A program made the position numbers and the translations under genes. From NCBI GenBank assembly GCA_031283785.1, contig JAITBC010000029.1:1-13466 (forward strand): 13,466 nt of DNA, written 5' to 3'. A model generated the notes under the pieces. It saw nothing but the letters and a program-made list of their open reading frames with translations. It ran no database searches and was not told where the DNA came from. This document shows positions 1 to 7,511 of the stretch, piece by piece. Each line of letters opens with the position of its first letter. Position 1 is the first letter of the stretch. Origin of the DNA: Tannerella sp. GTDB taxonomy: Bacteria; Bacteroidota; Bacteroidia; Bacteroidales; Tannerellaceae.

Positions 1-354
1 ATGAGAAGAAAATCGAAATGCTATTCCAAGAAAATCGAAATGTTAAAAATATCTGTACTTTTATTGATGCACCGCAGAAATGGAACACTATCTATACTTA
101 ATTAGCAATGCCAAAAAAATCAAGGATCAGGAATGGACGATCGCTTACATGACAAAGAAGCCGAACGAAGATTGGAGCGACAGTTCACTTATGGTAACGG
201 CAAGCAAGTGTTTTGGTGGAAGATAGATGAGTAGAGCCAAAAAGGCAGTTTTTGCGGGGAAAAATGGCGAAACATATATCGACACAATTTACCCCCTTCG
301 CAATATATTGCAGAGGGGGTAAAATTGCAAATTTCGAGTTTTTGAGACAGCCTC
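1..354. mobile_element. Possible insertion-sequence end with decayed coding debris
   Basis: No intact gene is present. Short coding-like stretches appear in different frames: frame 3 up to about 104, frame 2 from the ATG at 80 to the stop at 224-226 (48 codons), and frame 1 from about 106 to the stop at 232-234. This is what a frameshifted or decayed gene looks like, but none of the peptides is recognisable. The segment ends at 339-354 in TTTTTGAGACAGCCTC. Its reverse complement, GAGGCTGTCTCAAAAA, resembles terminal inverted repeats of insertion sequences in Bacteroidales; this is recalled, not searched. A large hairpin lies just inside that end (285-327). No transposase and no second terminus can be seen in the window, so the element would extend off the left edge. 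Family unassigned. Confidence 0.3.
285..327. repeat. Long imperfect inverted repeat (hairpin)
   Basis: CAATTTACCCCC (285-296) pairs with GGGGGTAAAATTG (315-327) with a one-base bulge. The space between them contains a second short palindrome, GCAATATATTGC (300-311). The result is an extended hairpin about 43 bases long. There is no T-run directly after it on either strand, so it is not a typical intrinsic terminator. It sits about 12 bases inside the putative insertion-sequence end and may belong to that element. Confidence 0.55.
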
Positions 355-358
355 AATA

Positions 359-389
359 AAGAATGAATAAGGCTTTATTATTCATTCTT
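359..389 (-). terminator. Perfect 12-bp inverted repeat at the end of the PstS-like gene
   Basis: AAGAATGAATAA (359-370) and TTATTCATTCTT (378-389) form a perfect 12-bp stem around a 7-base loop. The right arm contains the stop codon and the last three codons of the minus-strand gene. On the minus strand the stem is followed by TATTGAGG, which is T-poor, so termination is plausible but not certain. The hairpin may instead act mainly in 3'-end stability. Confidence 0.45.
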
Positions 390-1319
390 CAGATAAGACA
401 GATATTTTTTGCTGTCGTCCAATCGTTCTTTTTGATTAGTTAGGGTTTTACTGTCTAAATTCAGGAATCCGTATTCATGATTGTATTGCTGTCCGTGTTC
501 CAGAATCCAGTTCACAAAATGCACAACATCTTTGTTGGTGAAATATTCTTTCGGTATTTGCAAACCGAAATTCTTGACCGGTATCGTTTCTATTTTTGAT
601 TCTTCGAGTAAAGAAATCAATTGGTCGATATTGGACGAATCGAATGCTTCTTTTTGTTTCAGCTTCAACTGCAACGGAACTAAAGATATGCCGGTTTTCA
701 ACTGCCGCGACGTCAGGTCGAATACATAGTTCAACGTATTGAAAGTGACGCCTTTTTCGTCTTTTTGTACGGCGGTAAGCAGGTAAATTTCGTCTCCGAA
801 AATTTTCTTCCCCTTTATCCGTTCGGGCGCCTGGTCGAAATGTTCTGCCAGCGCCTGGGTCGTCGAAGATTCGCTGTCGCGGGAATAAATGGTCGCCGTA
901 TATTTGGATTTTTCATCAGGATCAAAATCCTCGTCCAGAACGTCTTTCTCAAAAACCAGTTCGACGATCTCTTTTTTCTTTAGCCCTTTGGCTGCTTTTT
1001 CCAGAAGTGGATTCTGTGCATTGCTTACAGGCAGAAGCGCATACCGGCCTATGTAAACAATCTTTTCCCCATTGGCGCTGTCATCGTCGGAAAGCGAATG
1101 GACGATAACCGATAAGTCCGAAGATTCTTTGTTTGGCGATGTGCCGACACCCAGCCGGATAGGTGATTGCGGGTTTTCTTTTTTATATTCCGTAAGCCAT
1201 TTCTCGACGATGGGATATACAAATTTTGTCCCTTCTATGCGGATTTCCTGTGCTAAAACATATCCGGAGAAAAATGTAAATGAAAGGACTGCTGCTATTT
1301 TATAAACTGTTTTTTTCAT
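378..1319 (-). CDS. Secreted PstS-like substrate-binding protein
   Basis: A 313-aa protein with a signal peptide of about 23 residues (basic MKKTVYK start, hydrophobic core, cleavage likely after VLA before QEIRIEG). The mature N-terminus IRIEGTKFVYPIVEKW (26-41) matches the start of the PBP-like domain of phosphate-binding PstS proteins. YSRDSESSTTQAL (145-157) sits where PstS proteins have their phosphate-binding Ser/Arg/Asp/Gly/Thr loop. Length fits the family. No pstC, pstA or pstB follows, so transport is unproven; lone secreted PBP-like proteins are common in Bacteroidota and their role is often unknown. There is no lipobox cysteine, so it should be periplasmic rather than lipid-anchored. 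Start chosen because the ATG directly precedes the signal peptide. The gene is monocistronic here, between a putative insertion-sequence end and a long structured upstream region. Confidence 0.8.
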   Translation of the reverse strand: MKKTVYKIAAVLSFTFFSGYVLAQEIRIEGTKFVYPIVEKWLTEYKKENPQSPIRLGVGTSPNKESSDLSVIVHSLSDDDSANGEKIVYIGRYALLPVSNAQNPLLEKAAKGLKKKEIVELVFEKDVLDEDFDPDEKSKYTATIYSRDSESSTTQALAEHFDQAPERIKGKKIFGDEIYLLTAVQKDEKGVTFNTLNYVFDLTSRQLKTGISLVPLQLKLKQKEAFDSSNIDQLISLLEESKIETIPVKNFGLQIPKEYFTNKDVVHFVNWILEHGQQYNHEYGFLNLDSKTLTNQKERLDDSKKYLSYLKNE

Positions 1320-1331
1320 TGCTTATATTAT

Positions 1332-1367
1332 TTATGTTAGTGATTAATTATTATGTTAGTGATTAAT
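1332..1367. repeat. Two tandem copies of a 17-bp sequence
   Basis: TTATGTTAGTGATTAAT occurs at 1332-1348 and again at 1351-1367, a 19-bp period, 13 bases upstream of the PstS-like start codon. This could be a paired regulator-binding site or a recent duplication. The period does not fit the 11-bp spacing of a classical PhoB box. Confidence 0.85.
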
Positions 1368-1371
1368 ATTA

Positions 1372-1379
1372 TAAATGTA
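1372..1379 (-). promoter_or_regulatory. Weak -7 candidate close to the PstS-like gene
   Basis: On the minus strand TACATTTA matches the Bacteroidota -7 element TAnnTTTG except for the last base. No clear TTG is seen at the -33 distance. It would give a leader of about 50 bases. Confidence 0.2.
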
Positions 1380-1403
1380 TGAGTTATTAAGAAAATGCGC
1401 ATC

Positions 1404-1484
1404 GCGGACATTCCGCAAGACGAAAGAAGACAGTGTGCGACATCGATCGGCTTCCGATAAAAGGAGAAGCATCAGCTTCTTTTT
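1404..1484. other. Cluster of three hairpins, the last terminator-like on plus
   Basis: GCGG/CCGC (1404-1416), ATCGG/CCGAT (1446-1458) and AGAAGC/GCTTCT (1465-1480) form three hairpins in a row. On the plus strand the last is followed by TTTT, so it could terminate a short plus-strand RNA. On the minus strand all three would lie in the 5' leader of the PstS-like mRNA if transcription starts near 1531. No coding sequence overlaps. Confidence 0.4.
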
Positions 1485-1537
1485 GATTAATTTTGAATAT
1501 ATAAACGACATATCTAAACCATGATTAATTACGGCGA

Positions 1538-1545
1538 CAAAGGTA
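1538..1545 (-). promoter_or_regulatory. Candidate promoter for the PstS-like gene
   Basis: TACCTTTG on the minus strand is an exact TAnnTTTG match. The -33 region is TTTTTC rather than a clean TTTG and falls in one arm of the hairpin at 1564-1589. It would produce a leader of about 210 bases containing the three hairpins and the 17-bp repeats. Confidence 0.4.
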
Positions 1546-1563
1546 TGGCGTTATTATCTTCCG

Positions 1564-1589
1564 AAAAATACCACATTAATGGTATTTTT
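1564..1589. terminator. Perfect 10-bp A/T-tailed hairpin (bidirectional terminator shape)
   Basis: AAAAATACCA (1564-1573) and TGGTATTTTT (1580-1589) pair perfectly around the loop CATTAA. The A-tract before and T-tract after make it terminator-like in both directions. It lies between two divergent promoters with no gene ending into it, so its role is unclear: insulation between units, or an operator. Confidence 0.55.
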
Positions 1590-1693
1590 GTCATATAAAT
1601 TTCACCGCACATTTTTATCGCTCTGTGTGCGATTCAAAAATTTCATGTATGTTGTCCTTTTATCATCCGTTTCGTTTTTTATTTGCCGATTTC

Positions 1694-1724
1694 TTTGAAT
1701 TACATTTGCTTTACATTACATTTG
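1694..1724 (+). promoter_or_regulatory. Promoter of the radical SAM gene
   Basis: TTTG (1694-1697), 19 bases, then TACATTTG (1717-1724), a very good match to the Bacteroidota housekeeping promoter (TTTG / TAnnTTTG). A second TACATTTG at 1701-1708 lacks a properly spaced -33. Transcription should begin near 1731, giving a leader of about 100 bases before the ATG at 1832. Confidence 0.75.
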
Positions 1725-1831
1725 CACAAAATTATGATCGCCGGCTAATTGCCTGTACTTTTATTAAAACGGTTGATTTTGTATTATACATAAAATTTAT
1801 ATGCGTCGGTACGCAAGAAAACTATAACAGT

Positions 1832-3118
1832 ATGAAGATTAAATTGATTTATCCAAAATGGAAGAAATTGCCGGGACAGACGACTTTTAATTTACCTCCT
1901 CACGGGCCGGTTGTTTTTGCGGCTACGCTTCCCGAATACGTAGATATTTCGTTTACGGACGAAAATGTTGAAGATATTGATTTTGATGAGGATTGTGATC
2001 TCGTCGCGATCTCCATGATGTTGAGCACGCAGGTGAAACGCGGCTGGGCGATAGCTGATGAATATCGTTATCGCAGCAAGCAGGTGATGTTCGGCGGCAT
2101 CTCGACCATGTTGCATGCCGAAGAGACGATGGAACATGCCGACTCCGTTTTTCTTGGAGAATCGGAGGGGCGTATGGAAGAAGTCCTTAGCGACTGGAGA
2201 AAGGGCGAGCTGAAAAAAGTGTATAATTATTTGGTGAAGCAGCCTCCTGTCGAGGATATCGGCCCCGCCCGCCGCGATTTGTATAAGCGCGAGCTTTACA
2301 ATCATAAAGGCGTACAGATGGTTGATTTGTTTCATGCTTCGCGCGGCTGCCGTTTCAGTTGTTATCCGTGTGCCGTATCTTATCTGGGTGGTCGTATATT
2401 CCGTCCCCGGCCTATCGACAAGGTGATAGAAGACTTGGCCTCAATAGATAACAATCGTTTGTTTGTCGTTGACAATTCCCTTGCGCAAAATAAAGAATGG
2501 GAAATGGAACTCTTCCGCGAAATGATTCCGTTTAAGAAAAAATGGATAAGCCATACGATCGAAGACGATCCGGAAGTGCTTGACCTTGCCGCACAAGCCG
2601 GGGCATGGTATGTATATCAGGCGGTATATGACACGTCAAACTATATAAAAGAACGCGTGAAGCGTTATCATGATTATGGTATCGGCGTCGAAGGGACAAT
2701 TCTTTTGGGTATAGACAGTCAGACGGAAGACGACATCAAGCGATTGATAGATTTCCTCCTTGAAATAGACCTCGACCTTGCCGAATTTACGGTAATGACG
2801 CCGTTCCCCCATACGAAAGGATATGACGATTACCTGCGCCAGGGACGTATCTTCGATTTCGACTGGAATCATTATAATGCCGGACAAGTGGTGTTCCACC
2901 CGAAACATATGTCGGCGGAGCGTCTGCAGGAGCTATACGAATATGCGTGGGATACTTTCTATAAAGACGAAAGTCAGGAGCAGAAAATGTTCCGTCTGTT
3001 TACGAGCGTTGTCTTGCGCGAAATGAAAGAAGGAACATACCGCCCCCGCAACCGTTCGCTCGTCAACAAATCATTTGGGAAAGAGGTAGTGAGGAAACTG
3101 AATAAGGTTGAGAATTAA
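1832..3118 (+). CDS. B12-type radical SAM enzyme
   Basis: A 428-aa protein. The start is the ATG at 1832: the frame stays open back to 1625, but the promoter at 1694-1724 lies inside that extension, and MKIKLIYPKW is a typical N-terminus for the family. Residues 1 to about 125 form a Rossmann-like cobalamin-binding-type domain ending in FLGESEG (107-113). The classical DxHxxG cobalamin motif is not visible, which is common in this subgroup. The radical SAM cluster motif is C173-x3-C177-x2-C180. The C-terminal half has TPFPHTKGYDDYL (323-335) and VVFHPKHMS (353-361), as in HpnP/HpnJ-like radical SAM proteins. Such enzymes usually methylate unactivated carbons or rearrange cyclic substrates; the substrate here is unknown. 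Tailoring of an aryl product from the nearby lyase block is possible but only inferred. It converges on the GH17 gene with a 7-bp gap and no obvious terminator. Confidence 0.85.
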   Translation: MKIKLIYPKWKKLPGQTTFNLPPHGPVVFAATLPEYVDISFTDENVEDIDFDEDCDLVAISMMLSTQVKRGWAIADEYRYRSKQVMFGGISTMLHAEETMEHADSVFLGESEGRMEEVLSDWRKGELKKVYNYLVKQPPVEDIGPARRDLYKRELYNHKGVQMVDLFHASRGCRFSCYPCAVSYLGGRIFRPRPIDKVIEDLASIDNNRLFVVDNSLAQNKEWEMELFREMIPFKKKWISHTIEDDPEVLDLAAQAGAWYVYQAVYDTSNYIKERVKRYHDYGIGVEGTILLGIDSQTEDDIKRLIDFLLEIDLDLAEFTVMTPFPHTKGYDDYLRQGRIFDFDWNHYNAGQVVFHPKHMSAERLQELYEYAWDTFYKDESQEQKMFRLFTSVVLREMKEGTYRPRNRSLVNKSFGKEVVRKLNKVEN

Positions 3119-3125
3119 AACGTTC

Positions 3126-4907
3126 CTACTTTTTTACCACCTTGGCAAAAGTTTCGTTTATCCGAAAGAGGTACAGCCCCTGCGGATAGGCTGACAGGTC
3201 GAGGCGGTCGCCAACAACATTCTGCAACAGTAAGCCCCGCATGTCGTATACTTTTACGTCGCTTTCCGCTCCAAAAAAGACAATGCCCGATGTGGGATTG
3301 GGATAAGGCATGACGGCGGTTGAAGACGCCGGCGGAATATTGCCGACAATTCCCTGATAAAAAGGATGCAGTTCGAGATGGCCGTCCATTAGTCCGAAAT
3401 ATTGTTCAATGGGATGTCCTCCGTTTTGCGATTTGACAGGCTCATCGTATGCCTCAAAGAAAAATGCCGGGATATCATCGCGGGCAATCCATTCGAGAAA
3501 TCCGTTCAGGTATTTCACTGCTTTTTGCGGCGAAGGAGTTTGGGTGAAGCCGTTTTCTACGCTGTATAGGCCTCCGGAATAGGGTGTTCCCGTTTCGGTC
3601 AGCAAAACGAATTTTGCGGGAAGTGCAGCTGTCTGGTTTGTATATGTTCGGATGAGCGCATCAATCATTTCATTTTCGGGCGTACTGTCCCACGTGCCGC
3701 AATAAATGTTCACGCCGACGAAGTCAAGTCTGTCCAGTACGGCGCGGCTCCAGAGTACATCCGATATATCCGCGCTTCCGACAGGTATGACGAAACCTGC
3801 GTCTTTCACAACCTTGCGAACGGCGTCGATACACGAGGCATGTGTTGCCGGAGCAATGCCCGCCAAGCTACATTCGTTTCCGACGGAGATAAGGTCAGGC
3901 GCCGGTCCGGTTTCGAGGATTTGTCGTAGGCCCTGTATTTGTGCGTTATTCTCAAGCGTATTGTTGGTTACATGTACGCCGATCATCGTTCGCAGCCCCT
4001 GTTCTTTAGCAATTTTGTTGATGTACTGGAGTCCGTTGTTCAGAGTTCCGAAGGTTTTGACCCATTTTGTAAGCCGGACAACGGGCGCCATTCTTGTGCG
4101 CGTCGTTTCTTCGGAGAGAGGATGACCGAATGGCTCTCCGTTGAGGGCAAGTGAGACATTGAGACCCCAGAACGGAGTAGCGAGCGGCTCGCGGGGCAGC
4201 CAAACGAAAGAGGCCGGCGCGCTGAACGCGCCTGACATGCGGGTGACAGCCTTGATGAGCAGCGACCCGTCGGAAGGTACGGCGAACAGGGTGGCGTCAT
4301 TGGCATTGTATATCCTGGCGGAAGCGGAAGTGGCGGGGTCGCTGCCGTCCTGTGTGTACAATATAGCGCCTCCGGCCTGACAGGAGAGCGTGATGCGCCG
4401 TCCCGCATCCGCCAATCCCGGGCGAATGTCCGGCACGGGCGGTTGCGGGCGGTTTGCCCAGAAATCGTTCCGGTTCACCGCGAGCGCCGGGCCGATGTGT
4501 TTTCCGTTCATGAAACCGGCGTTCACACGGCTTCCTTCAATGCCGTCGAATGTAGCCCGCAGCACGAAGTAAAAGTTGACGTTGACGATCTCGAAATCGC
4601 CCTGTCCTCCGGTTGTGATGTTTATCGAGAAATTGCCCGAAGCATCGATGGCATTCAGATAGTTGTTGTAGTAAGGCTTTACATAATCGCCCCACGAAGT
4701 GTGAAGCATTGCAATGACGGCGTATTGCGCGGCGTTATTTTCCGTAAAGTTGTCCCATATGACCCGTCCTTCGGCGGCGCCCCCCTCTCCTGTCGGCGGG
4801 ATGTAGTTGACGACAATATCCGGGTCTGCGGCATGCATCCGGGTTATGCCGGCACAAAGCAATATTCCGGCTACAAGACGTACAAACTTTTGAAAAAATC
4901 TATTCAT
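3126..4907 (-). CDS. T9SS-secreted GH17-like beta-1,3-glucanase
   Basis: A 593-aa, multi-domain exported protein. In order: signal peptide (about 1-26, cleavage after MHA); an N-terminal beta-rich domain (about 28-135); a short Fn3-like module of the chitobiase C-terminal type (about 162-235, with ILYTQDGSDP); a TIM-barrel glycosidase (about 240-521); and a T9SS type-A sorting domain (about 530-593, with YPNPTSG, VKVYDMRG, YPQGLYLFRI). Catalytic residues inferred for GH17 are E345 in SVGNE (acid/base) and E438 in TETGTP (nucleophile). FFFEAYDEP (482-490) followed by EQYFGLMD is also GH17-like. The expected substrate is beta-1,3- or mixed-linked glucan, cleaved outside the cell or at its surface. 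Whether it is endo- or exo-acting cannot be told. It lies 65 bp downstream of the ligase gene, so may be cotranscribed or have its own promoter. No SusC/SusD genes are nearby. Confidence 0.82.
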   Translation of the reverse strand: MNRFFQKFVRLVAGILLCAGITRMHAADPDIVVNYIPPTGEGGAAEGRVIWDNFTENNAAQYAVIAMLHTSWGDYVKPYYNNYLNAIDASGNFSINITTGGQGDFEIVNVNFYFVLRATFDGIEGSRVNAGFMNGKHIGPALAVNRNDFWANRPQPPVPDIRPGLADAGRRITLSCQAGGAILYTQDGSDPATSASARIYNANDATLFAVPSDGSLLIKAVTRMSGAFSAPASFVWLPREPLATPFWGLNVSLALNGEPFGHPLSEETTRTRMAPVVRLTKWVKTFGTLNNGLQYINKIAKEQGLRTMIGVHVTNNTLENNAQIQGLRQILETGPAPDLISVGNECSLAGIAPATHASCIDAVRKVVKDAGFVIPVGSADISDVLWSRAVLDRLDFVGVNIYCGTWDSTPENEMIDALIRTYTNQTAALPAKFVLLTETGTPYSGGLYSVENGFTQTPSPQKAVKYLNGFLEWIARDDIPAFFFEAYDEPVKSQNGGHPIEQYFGLMDGHLELHPFYQGIVGNIPPASSTAVMPYPNPTSGIVFFGAESDVKVYDMRGLLLQNVVGDRLDLSAYPQGLYLFRINETFAKVVKK

Positions 4908-4972
4908 ATATTGTATAATTGTTGGCGTTAATAAATCCTGTTAAAGATACGGCATTTCTCCTGTGTCTTTGT

Positions 4973-6280
4973 TTATGATTTATCTTCCCGATAGTCGAAG
5001 AATTTAATCAGTTTGCGGCTTGTCGGGGGCATTTGTTTTTTTGCTATTAACTCGATGGGTTCGAATACGATGTCGGGGGCGACGCGTATTTTCGAGCGGA
5101 ACAGGTCTTTTATCTGTTTTATAAAGGCTTCACTGTTGTTTGAGCTGCCTGTGAGGATGCGTATACCGTCTGTGCCGATGGCGTTTGTATAGACTTCTAC
5201 GATGTAGTTTTTTACTTCCGGGATATTTTCGAGGATGTCATACAGTGCGGCAGGATAAAGCGTTGTCCCTTTATATTTTATCATTTGTCCTTTGCGACCG
5301 AGGATAGGTCCCAAGCGCAAGGTGTTTCGTCCGCAGGCGCAGGGTTCTTCAAAATGATAGCAGACGTCTCCCGTTTTGAAACGTATAAGCGGCATGCCCT
5401 CTACGCCGATAGTGGTGACGGTGATCTCGCCGGGCTCGCCGGGTTTCACGGGTTGGTCGTTGTCGTCGAGAAATTCAACGATTGTGAGGTCGGGTTTGTG
5501 GTGTGTTCCACATTCCTTTTCACATTCGCTGAACGACGACTGCATCTCTGTCGAGGCATAGTTGACGTGCATCGTCAGTTCCGGCCACAGCGCGTGTATT
5601 TTCTCTCCGAGTTTATTAAAGGCATGTTCATTCGTGCGTACCGTTTCGCCGACGCATATAGCGCGTTTTATGGAGCAGTTGCGGTAATCGATACGGTTCG
5701 CCTTCGCAAAATCGATGAGTTTGAGCAGGAATGACGGCACGCATATACATACGGTAGGATTTATACGGCGTATGGTGTTCCATTGCAGTTCGGGAATGCC
5801 GTTTCCTACGCGTATCAGGCCGGAGCCTAATTTCACGCTGCCGAGTTGACATGCCTGTCCGGCCATGAAACAGCGGTCGATGGTCACCATGAGCTGGATG
5901 ATGTCGGAAGGCCGGCATCCTGCAAATTCGTATGATAGCGCTTCGCTCAAAGCGAGGCGTCGCAGGTCGTTTTCCGTATCGGCAAAGGTGACCGGTTCGC
6001 CGAGAGTGCCGGATGTTGTTACATAATCGCGTATACAGGATATGGGGACGCAGACAAAATCTTTGTTGCGCAATTGCAGATCCTGTTTTGTCGTAACGGG
6101 TATATGCCGCAGGTCTTCGATATGTTTTATTTTTGAGATATTGATGTTTTCTTTTGCAAACAGTTCTTTGTAATAAACAGAGCGGGCATTCACATATTCA
6201 AGTAATTCCGTCATTCTTTTTTCCTGATATGTTTTAATTTCCGGTAATGGAAGATGTTGAAGTCTGATACTGTTATCCAT
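4973..6280 (-). CDS. PaaK-like AMP-forming aryl-acid ligase
   Basis: A 435-aa adenylate-forming enzyme of the phenylacetate-CoA ligase type. Start placed at the ATG at 6278-6280 (MDNSIRLQHLPLPEIK); a longer frame back to 6397 would overlap the preceding gene's end by about 98 bp and adds a non-homologous tail. Motifs: TTSGTLGEP (88-96, nucleotide-binding loop), NYASTE (240-245), TGD (303-305), CACGR (314-318) typical of PaaK relatives, GRKGQMIKYKG (328-338), and a C-terminal lysine near 423 (SRKLIK) as the likely adenylation lysine. It activates a carboxylic acid as acyl-AMP and passes it to CoA or a carrier protein. With the ammonia-lyase upstream, p-coumarate or a related aryl acid is the natural guess. 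It starts 19 bp after the acyltransferase stop, consistent with one operon. Confidence 0.83.
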   Translation of the reverse strand: MDNSIRLQHLPLPEIKTYQEKRMTELLEYVNARSVYYKELFAKENINISKIKHIEDLRHIPVTTKQDLQLRNKDFVCVPISCIRDYVTTSGTLGEPVTFADTENDLRRLALSEALSYEFAGCRPSDIIQLMVTIDRCFMAGQACQLGSVKLGSGLIRVGNGIPELQWNTIRRINPTVCICVPSFLLKLIDFAKANRIDYRNCSIKRAICVGETVRTNEHAFNKLGEKIHALWPELTMHVNYASTEMQSSFSECEKECGTHHKPDLTIVEFLDDNDQPVKPGEPGEITVTTIGVEGMPLIRFKTGDVCYHFEEPCACGRNTLRLGPILGRKGQMIKYKGTTLYPAALYDILENIPEVKNYIVEVYTNAIGTDGIRILTGSSNNSEAFIKQIKDLFRSKIRVAPDIVFEPIELIAKKQMPPTSRKLIKFFDYREDKS

Positions 6281-6299
6281 AGTTATATTAAGTATATAT

Positions 6300-7436
6300 T
6301 TATCCGTTAATAATTTTTTCTGCGTTTTCGACCGGCGAGGCATATATTCCGAGAAAGATAGACATAAGCGTGTCTTTGTCGCCTTCTGCCTGTTCAAGCA
6401 TATGCCGGCAACGGGCGGAGAATATTTCTTTTTCTTCCGGCGTATAAAAGTCGCTGTATTTTGTACTCCCCGAATGCATGTCGCAGGCGATATAATTGTT
6501 GTCGTATAATTTGTAATTTTCGTAAATACGCCGGTCGATAAGCGATGCTACCGTTTTATAAAATTCGTTGGGATATTTGTAGTTTATCTCAAGTTCTTCC
6601 GTTGTAACGGGTTTACAGACACTTATGTTAACAGCGCCTTTGGGTTGCAATATCCCCGTCAGGATGCTGTTGAGGTCTTCGCCCGGTTGTTTAATATATT
6701 TTTCGCACTTGCGTGAAAGATATAATTCGCGTGTTTTCAGGATATCGCATGATTCTATCCGGTACGATATTGCGACGGGTACGATGTTAAGTTCTCCCGC
6801 CGACTGAATCGGATCGGCGGCATTGCTCATGCAAAACATCTTTATGATGCCCTGGTCGGTCGCGTCGTTACCGTCTTTGGTGCGGCCGTTGCGTTGAGCT
6901 ATCCATATGGATTCGCCTTTCTCTTTAATCGTATAACGGATATATTCCGACAAATGCATTGAATTTTTGAGAAATTCGCGGATCGTACTGCTTCTTATTA
7001 CTTTGAACATCTTGTTCGTTTTCCCGATATCAACGACCAGTTGCGGATGCATCAGGTTACTGCCGAAAGTTATTTCCGTAGTCCGGAAGCCATTGGAATG
7101 GAGGATATATTGGAATAATGATGAATCGAGCATGATATCCCTGTGATTTGAAATGAAAAGATAGTTTTTCCCCGTATCAAGCCCGTCAAGTCCGCTGTAA
7201 GTGAAGTCCGGAATGGAACGTGCGATGACTTGCCGGTTTACGTGGTACATGACATTTAACTGGAACTCCTCGGTTGTGCGGATATTGCGTACCATATTCC
7301 GCACATCTTCCACGTTCCTGCCCGGGAAAATATACTGTGATAACGTTTCAAAATGTTCGCTGTCGGCTATGCGCTGCATGGCCGGTGGTATCTCGGAAGG
7401 GTAATAAGGGCATATATCGTCGAATTTGTTTTGCAT
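6300..7436 (-). CDS. PlsC-like membrane-associated acyltransferase
   Basis: A 378-aa protein of the glycerolipid acyltransferase superfamily. The active-site block is SNHRDIMLDS (96-105): catalytic H98 followed by D104, an Hx5D spacing rather than the usual Hx4D. Further blocks are KVIRSS (145-150), WIAQRNGRTKDG (178-189, the phosphate-binding Gly/Arg motif) and NIVPVAISY (217-225, acceptor-site proline). No clear membrane-spanning segments appear, so it is probably peripheral to the inner membrane. It would transfer an acyl group from an acyl-ACP or acyl-CoA to a hydroxyl acceptor. Between an aryl-acid ligase and an ammonia-lyase block, a role in attaching an aryl(-polyene) acyl chain to a lipid is likely; general phospholipid synthesis is the alternative. 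A 75-bp spacer separates it from the upstream small gene. Confidence 0.8.
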   Translation of the reverse strand: MQNKFDDICPYYPSEIPPAMQRIADSEHFETLSQYIFPGRNVEDVRNMVRNIRTTEEFQLNVMYHVNRQVIARSIPDFTYSGLDGLDTGKNYLFISNHRDIMLDSSLFQYILHSNGFRTTEITFGSNLMHPQLVVDIGKTNKMFKVIRSSTIREFLKNSMHLSEYIRYTIKEKGESIWIAQRNGRTKDGNDATDQGIIKMFCMSNAADPIQSAGELNIVPVAISYRIESCDILKTRELYLSRKCEKYIKQPGEDLNSILTGILQPKGAVNISVCKPVTTEELEINYKYPNEFYKTVASLIDRRIYENYKLYDNNYIACDMHSGSTKYSDFYTPEEKEIFSARCRHMLEQAEGDKDTLMSIFLGIYASPVENAEKIING

Positions 7437-7511
7437 ATCTTCGTTTGTTTCTCAATATAGTCAAGTTGTGAAATAGTTTTTGACCGTATAATTAATATTC
7501 ATTTGTCGGTA

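Noticed and set aside
1..105. 34-codon ORF starting at base 1
   Set aside because: Its ATG coincides with the arbitrary window edge, the peptide is basic and low in complexity, and another frame over the same bases is just as open.
1332..1367. PhoB box for the PstS-like gene
   Set aside because: The 19-bp period and the sequence do not match the 11-bp CTGTCAT-type repeats.
1625..1831. N-terminal extension of the radical SAM frame starting at a GTG
   Set aside because: The best promoter (1694-1724) lies inside it, the encoded residues do not look like the family N-terminus, and the ATG at 1832 gives a standard start.
3706..4572. Several open frames on the plus strand and in other minus frames across the GH17 gene
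   Set aside because: They are shadows of a GC-rich coding sequence with strong domain support; none has a recognisable domain or a promoter.
6281..6397. Longer start for the PaaK-like ligase
   Set aside because: It would overlap the acyltransferase end by about 98 bp and adds a basic, non-homologous tail; the ATG at 6278-6280 gives the family's normal N-terminus.
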